Part shown: piece by piece, positions 5,567 to 9,118 of the stretch
Position numbering within the stretch: the first letter of the stretch is position 1
Layout: every line of letters starts with the position of its first letter
Assembly: GCA_031272845.1 (NCBI GenBank)
Contig: JAISTA010000201.1
Location: forward strand, 1 to 9,118
Source of the DNA: Oscillospiraceae bacterium
Lineage (GTDB): Bacteria; Bacillota; Clostridia; Oscillospirales; Oscillospiraceae
Direction: 5' to 3'
Length of the DNA: 9,118 nucleotides
Translations under genes and position numbers: made by a program
The notes under the pieces: generated by a model
The model's input: the letters and a program-made list of their open reading frames with translations, nothing else
What the model was told of the DNA's origin: nothing
The model's database searches: none

Positions 5567-6211
5567 CTATGCCCACAGCAGCAACGTCGCGCAAACAAGC
5601 AGCAAAAGCGTTATAATCGCGAGCACGACTATCTGCCGCATCGATTTTTTCAAAACCGCGCGGTTTAGCTGCTGTTTTGTCAGCAGTGGCTCTGCTTCCG
5701 CCGCTTTTTTGAATATAAAATCGCTAAATGCCGCTTCGTCTCCGACAGTGAAAGCGTTTTTTTGTACATATATCATGGACAAATCCTGTAGCCAAAGCAT
5801 AAACGCCTCGTCGTTTTCGTCAATAAACCAAATTTGGTCATAAGCGAGTTTCAAAGAAATGGATCCGGCCTTTGTCTCAACGCTCTCGCCAAATGTGGTT
5901 GAGGCAAACAGCTTGTCCTGCCTCGCAAACGCCAGCATATCCGTGAAGTTGCGTTTTGCTCTGGCGCGAGGCGTTAAAAGCAGCACAACGCAAAAAATCG
6001 CGGCAGCCCAAGCCACAAGCCGGTAGGCGCTCTCCCACCGGAAAGTATATGCCGCAGCTAAATATAACACCACAAACAAAACAAGTTCCGCGTGGAAAAC
6101 GTGACCGAGCCAGAGCCTTTGCTTGCCGCTCCTTTTATACCGCAAGCTGCGCCGCCGCTTTATCAGCGCCGGGGTCAGCTCATACCTGTTCTCAAAAAGC
6201 ACATCATCCAT
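5567..6211 (-). CDS. YcxB-like membrane protein
   Basis: The 214-residue protein has two adjacent hydrophobic helices (about 36-57 and 62-80), a soluble middle part and a third helix at the very C-terminus (about 190-213). The middle segment, YDQIWFIDENDEAFMLWL, followed by IYVQKNAFTVGDEAAFSDFI (about 124-165), resembles the YcxB-like domain: a beta-rich segment with a conserved lysine-aromatic 'K-F' patch and an acidic residue before a terminal helix. Its function is unknown in the family. The ATG at 6211 shares one base with the TAA of the upstream ACT gene, a strong sign of translational coupling, with only a GGGG as a weak binding site. A C-terminal third helix is unusual compared with the common two-TM layout and may be a lineage feature. 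The family call rests on remembered motifs. Confidence 0.75.
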   Translation of the reverse strand: MDDVLFENRYELTPALIKRRRSLRYKRSGKQRLWLGHVFHAELVLFVVLYLAAAYTFRWESAYRLVAWAAAIFCVVLLLTPRARAKRNFTDMLAFARQDKLFASTTFGESVETKAGSISLKLAYDQIWFIDENDEAFMLWLQDLSMIYVQKNAFTVGDEAAFSDFIFKKAAEAEPLLTKQQLNRAVLKKSMRQIVVLAIITLLLLVCATLLLWA

Positions 6212-6600
6212 TACCCCAGCACCCGCTCCGCCTTTTCGTTATCGTCCACTCGCAGTATTACATACGCCTGTCCCGGCTCGTGACCGACAAACGCGTAGGT
6301 GTACTCCACGCTGATTCCCGCGTCCGCGAGCTTGCGCAGTGCCGCCGCGAACGCGCCGGGCTTATCCGCGACGGTAATCGACAGCACATCGTTTTCGCGG
6401 ACGATACAGCCCGCCTTTGTCAGCGCCTCCTCCGCCGCCTCCGGCTTATCCACAATTATGTGCAGAACGCCGAAGGACTTTGTGTCCGCAATCGAGAGCG
6501 CGCGCAAATCCGCGCCTGCGCCCGCTACGATTTCGAGAATGTCCGCCAGCCAACCGTCTTTATTTTCAACAAAAATGCTGAGCTGCTTTATAGTTGCCAT
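6211..6600 (-). CDS. Tandem ACT-domain protein, partner of PaaK
   Basis: This 129-residue protein consists of two ACT-type ligand-binding units (about 1-65 and 70-129). The first begins IKQLSIFVENKDGWLADILEIVAGAGADLRALSI, the second has the typical DKPGAFAAALRKLADAGISVEY core. ACT units bind small molecules, mostly amino acids, at domain interfaces. A stand-alone double-ACT gene next to paaK is common in anaerobic Firmicutes and archaea, and inference from that context is that it senses an aromatic amino acid or derivative; the ligand is not proven. The start at 6600 has a strong AAGGAG site eight bases upstream. Only 19 bases separate it from the paaK stop, and its own stop overlaps the next ATG, so all three genes form one operon. 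Confidence 0.9.
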   Translation of the reverse strand: MATIKQLSIFVENKDGWLADILEIVAGAGADLRALSIADTKSFGVLHIIVDKPEAAEEALTKAGCIVRENDVLSITVADKPGAFAAALRKLADAGISVEYTYAFVGHEPGQAYVILRVDDNEKAERVLG

Positions 6601-6619
6601 TGTTTTTGCTCCTTAGTGC

Positions 6620-7924
6620 TTAAATTTTGCCCGCGCGGTTGTCGATAATCCGCACGGCCTTGCCCTCGGAGCGCGCGATCGATTTCGGCGCGACGAGCGT
6701 TACGTTCGCCTGAATTCCTAGCACGGATTTCAGCTTATGTACAACCTCATTTTCCTTGCTCTCAATAACGGAAACCGTGTCGGAGAACATATCGGGAGTC
6801 AGCTCAACCTTTACCTCAAGCGTGTCGGAGAAATTCACGCGGTCAACAACGAGCTGATAGTTCGCCTCAAAGCCTGAGCTTAAGAGCACCGTTTCAATCT
6901 GCGACGGGAACACGTTTACGCCGCGGATAATCAGCATATCGTCGCTGCGTCCCATCGGCTTTGCCATCTTGATAAGAGTACGCCCGCAGGAGCATTTTTC
7001 GCGGGATAACACGCAAATATCGCGTGTTCTGTACCGCAGAAGCGGGAACGCCTTTTTCGAAATGGACGTAAACACAAGCTCGCCCTTTTCGCCGAGAGGC
7101 AGAACCTCGCCCGTGTTCGGGTTAATGATTTCCGGAATAAAATGATCCTCGTTGATGTGCATTCCGGTCTGCTCCTCGCACTCAAAGGACACGCCGGGAC
7201 CGGAAATTTCGGTCAGCCCATAAATATCAAACGCGCGGATTCCAAGCTCCTTTTCGATGTGGCGGCGCATTTCCTCGCTCCACGCCTCCGCACCGAAAAT
7301 GCCGGCCTTGAGCTTAATTTTGTCGCGCAGTCCCATTTCCTTAATGCTTTCGGCAAGAAACGCCGCGTAGGACGGCGTGCAGCACAGAATCGTCGAGCCG
7401 AGGTCGGTCATAAACTGGATCTGCCGCTCTGTGTTGCCTGAGGACATCGGAAGCGTTAGGCTACCGACCTTGTGCGAGCCGCCGTTCAGGCCGGGGCCGC
7501 CCGTAAACAGGCCGTAGCCGTAGGAAACGTGCACGACGTCCTCCTTTGTGCCGCCTGCCGCAACGATCGCGCGCGCGCAGCACTCGTCCCACAGATCAAT
7601 GTCGTTCTGCGTGTAAAAGGCGACGACGCGGCGGCCCGTTGTTCCTGAGGTGGACTGGATTCGCACGCAGTCCGCAAGCGGAACGGCAAGCAGTCCGTAC
7701 GGATAGGCCTCGCGCAGGTCGTCCTTTGTCAAAAACGGCAGCTTGTGCAGGTCGTCCACTGACTGAATATCTTCCGGCGCAACGCCTGCCTTATCCATTA
7801 GGTCGCGGTAGTACGCGACGTTTTTGTACGTGTGCGCGACCTGCTCTTTCAGGAGCTTTCCTTGATGCTCCCGCATTTTTTCGACCGGAGCAGTCTCCCA
7901 CTCGGCCTGATAGTAGTTTCCCAT
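6620..7924 (-). CDS. paaK: Phenylacetate-CoA ligase-family AMP-forming enzyme
   Basis: The 434-residue product fits the usual PaaK size. Adenylate-forming motifs appear in order: STSGTTGRRV (91-100, ATP P-loop), YGLTE (235-239), YRTRD (298-302), GRSDDML (325-331) and RGVNVFP (334-340, hinge/C-terminal region). A CSCG pair of cysteines near 311-314 is a family-like feature. Known family reaction: aryl acetate + ATP + CoA to aryl-acetyl-CoA + AMP + PPi in the cytoplasm. In anaerobes these enzymes often serve aromatic amino-acid fermentation; phenylacetate is the default guess but indoleacetate or related acids are possible. ATG at 7924 is preferred over the in-frame ATG at 8035: it has a GAGG site nine bases upstream and the MGNYYQ... 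start matches family length, whereas the extra 37 residues are basic and cross the palindrome. Downstream is the ACT gene. Confidence 0.92.
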   Translation of the reverse strand: MGNYYQAEWETAPVEKMREHQGKLLKEQVAHTYKNVAYYRDLMDKAGVAPEDIQSVDDLHKLPFLTKDDLREAYPYGLLAVPLADCVRIQSTSGTTGRRVVAFYTQNDIDLWDECCARAIVAAGGTKEDVVHVSYGYGLFTGGPGLNGGSHKVGSLTLPMSSGNTERQIQFMTDLGSTILCCTPSYAAFLAESIKEMGLRDKIKLKAGIFGAEAWSEEMRRHIEKELGIRAFDIYGLTEISGPGVSFECEEQTGMHINEDHFIPEIINPNTGEVLPLGEKGELVFTSISKKAFPLLRYRTRDICVLSREKCSCGRTLIKMAKPMGRSDDMLIIRGVNVFPSQIETVLLSSGFEANYQLVVDRVNFSDTLEVKVELTPDMFSDTVSVIESKENEVVHKLKSVLGIQANVTLVAPKSIARSEGKAVRIIDNRAGKI

Positions 7925-7979
7925 TGGGGTATACCTCGTGTGTGCGACTTTGTGCCGCCGTGAAATTGAGCTTTCTTTA

Positions 7980-7999
7980 GCTGCTTTTATAAAAGCAGC
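7980..7999. promoter_or_regulatory. 20-bp perfect palindrome upstream of paaK, possible operator
   Basis: GCTGCTTTTATAAAAGCAGC reads the same on both strands and lies 55 bases before the paaK start. Its centre contains TATAAA, which could act as a -10, though no good -35 is seen at the right spacing on the - strand. It has no U tract, so an operator for a dimeric repressor is more plausible than a terminator. The regulator is not in the window. Confidence 0.5.
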
Positions 8000-8076
8000 A
8001 TATGAAACGAAATAAATTTTTCTGCGGAGTCTCATTTAAGCGAGCAATCCGATAAGCGCGTTCAGCGGCGCAGCTG

Positions 8077-8487
8077 CTACAGCTTTTCGCCGCAGCTCTC
8101 GCAGAATTTCGCGTCCGCCGCAATCGGCGCGCCGCAGTGCTTGCAAAACCGCCGCGGCGCTGCGCCGGAGGCCATTGCCTCGCGCAAAATGCCATTGGCC
8201 ACGCCCTGACCTGCGTCCGTATTCATTGCGCTTTTTGCGCTGCCGATGGCCGTGCCTATCGCCGCGCCGCCAAGCTGCGCAATGTCGTGAATATCCTCGC
8301 GGCTCTCGTCCATTGTGATTTTTGTCGCCTTGACCTTTTTCTTCGCCCAATACGCCTGATAGCTCGGCGAAACGGCGGAGGCAATCGCGTGGATCAGCAC
8401 GGCGACAAAGAAAATGCCGAAGAGGGAGAACGCGATTTTGAAAAATGCCGGGATTCCAAATCCGTCGAATAATGGGTTGTTGAACAT
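8077..8487 (-). CDS. Small membrane protein with a C-terminal zinc ribbon
   Basis: The 136-residue protein has one N-terminal hydrophobic helix (about 12-38), a charged segment (48-66), a glycine/alanine zipper-like helix (GGAAIGTAIGSAKSAM, about 72-88), and a C-terminal CxxC-x10-CxxC zinc ribbon with cysteines at 115, 118, 129 and 132. Zinc-ribbon tails of this type occur in many uncharacterised Firmicute membrane proteins and bind structural Zn. The function is unknown. ATG at 8487 is chosen because AAAGGAA lies eight bases upstream; longer in-frame starts at 8556 and 8563 lie inside the repeat and add only basic residues. It lies 152 bases before paaK and reads the same way, but no clear terminator separates them, so co-transcription is possible. 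Confidence 0.8.
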   Translation of the reverse strand: MFNNPLFDGFGIPAFFKIAFSLFGIFFVAVLIHAIASAVSPSYQAYWAKKKVKATKITMDESREDIHDIAQLGGAAIGTAIGSAKSAMNTDAGQGVANGILREAMASGAAPRRFCKHCGAPIAADAKFCESCGEKL

Positions 8488-8501
8488 TGTGGGTTCCTTT
8501 T

Positions 8502-9118
8502 GGAGTGGGGTGGTTGCTTTGGGGTTGCGGCGTTGCGGGTGTTCTTTGCGATGCAAAACTCACGGCGGGAACGAAAAGTTCTCTGTGCGGCGCAGGTTAC
8601 GGAGTTTGAAATTGGGATTTTGCTGCTCTTCTATGCGAAGCAGGAGCGCCTACGCGGCGGGCGGTTACTTTTTCCGCTTCGCCGGACATCGTCCCCAAAA
8701 AGGGGCGACTTCTTTTAAAAGAAGCAAATCTTTTTTTATATCGGGCAGACGAAGGTGCTGCAATGCAGTCCCTGCCCACACCGCGAGAAGTGCGGTGCAG
8801 CGTCCGAGCGTTTCTGCACCGCCGCACACAGGGGCGAAGCCTATCCGGGGCCAAAGACTTAGGTTAGACGGTCGGTGTGCGCGAATTGCGGAGGGGGTGC
8901 TGACCGGAAGGATGGTGCTGCTACGATCGCTGCCGCACGTGTTACTGGAGGCAGGTGCGTCTCCCGGCGCGGCGGGTTTGTGGTGTTGTTGTGTGCGTCC
9001 TTACGTTGCGGTTGCGCTCCCCGTTGACGCAACGGTTCCGTAGGGGACGGCGTCCTCGACGTCCCTTGTCTGGTTTGCCGCCGGACTTTGCGTCAAACGG
9101 CGTGACCGTACAGCTTAA
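8502..9118 (+). repeat. Dispersed repeat, copy 2 (runs off the window)
   Basis: It matches 4058-4680 over its full visible length in the same orientation, with long identical blocks around 8777-8805 and 9035-9070 and weaker parts between. The palindromic CTTCTTTTAAAAGAAG (about 8708-8723) replaces CTTCTTT...AAAGAAG of copy 1. The hairpin module at 8663-8696 is degraded on its 3' arm, while the GGGACG-type hairpin at 9044-9065 is identical to copy 1. The open frame 8414-9043 crosses from the zinc-ribbon gene antisense into the repeat and is not conserved in frame. The left edge starts about 15 bases before the ATG of the zinc-ribbon gene. Confidence 0.85.

Noticed and set aside
5956..6648. 230-residue open frame on the + strand
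   Set aside because: It lies antisense across the YcxB-like and ACT genes, both of which have motifs, spacing and overlap typical of true genes.
7925..8035. Longer in-frame start of paaK (ATG at 8035)
   Set aside because: The extra 37 residues do not resemble PaaK, they cover the palindrome, and ATG 7924 has a GAGG site at good spacing.
8414..9043. 209-residue open frame antisense to the zinc-ribbon gene and into repeat copy 2
   Set aside because: It overlaps the supported gene on the other strand, crosses the repeat boundary, and corresponds to a different frame from that in copy 1.

Overview
The window looks like a chromosomal stretch from a Gram-positive anaerobe of the class Clostridia, probably a gut species. 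Supporting signs are an LTA-synthase-like sulfatase, the rplM-rpsI pair behind a perfect SigA-type promoter, strong GGAGG/AAGGAG ribosome binding sites, many intrinsic terminators, and a phenylacetate-CoA ligase/ACT gene pair typical of anaerobic Firmicutes. Most genes are GC-rich; the gene at 1690-2757 is conspicuously AT-rich. The species cannot be named from the sequence alone.

Layout, left to right. (1) 2-478, + strand: C-terminal end of a truncated sulfatase/LTA synthase-family protein, followed by a long hairpin. (2) 682-1664: perfect promoter, rplM (uL13), rpsI (uS9) and a bidirectional terminator. (3) 1690-2757, - strand: a solitary AT-rich gene for a two-TM, membrane-anchored phosphoribosyltransferase-like protein. 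It has its own consensus-like promoter and an 11-base C tract eight bases after the first base of its start codon. (4) 3004-3993, - strand: an SDR oxidoreductase whose catalytic lysine position is asparagine. (5) About 4058-5335: a 1.3 kb gene-free region built from a diverged, hairpin-rich dispersed repeat in two opposing copies, with small hairpin units and a 60-bp tandem duplication at its centre. (6) 5336-5530: a strong terminator and a candidate structured RNA. (7) 8487-5567, - strand: a small membrane zinc-ribbon protein, then paaK, a tandem-ACT protein and a YcxB-like membrane protein. The last three are tightly packed and form an operon. (8) About 8502-9118: another copy of the repeat, in the same orientation as the first and running off the window.

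The rpl/rps operon is housekeeping. paaK and the ACT gene probably make and sense an aryl-acetate CoA-thioester or a related aromatic metabolite. The most unusual items are the lone membrane PRTase with a possible phase-variation tract, and the modular repeat family. The repeat is conserved in nucleotides but not in any reading frame, and one of its hairpins is kept with different base pairs between copies, so it could encode or act as a structured nucleic acid.
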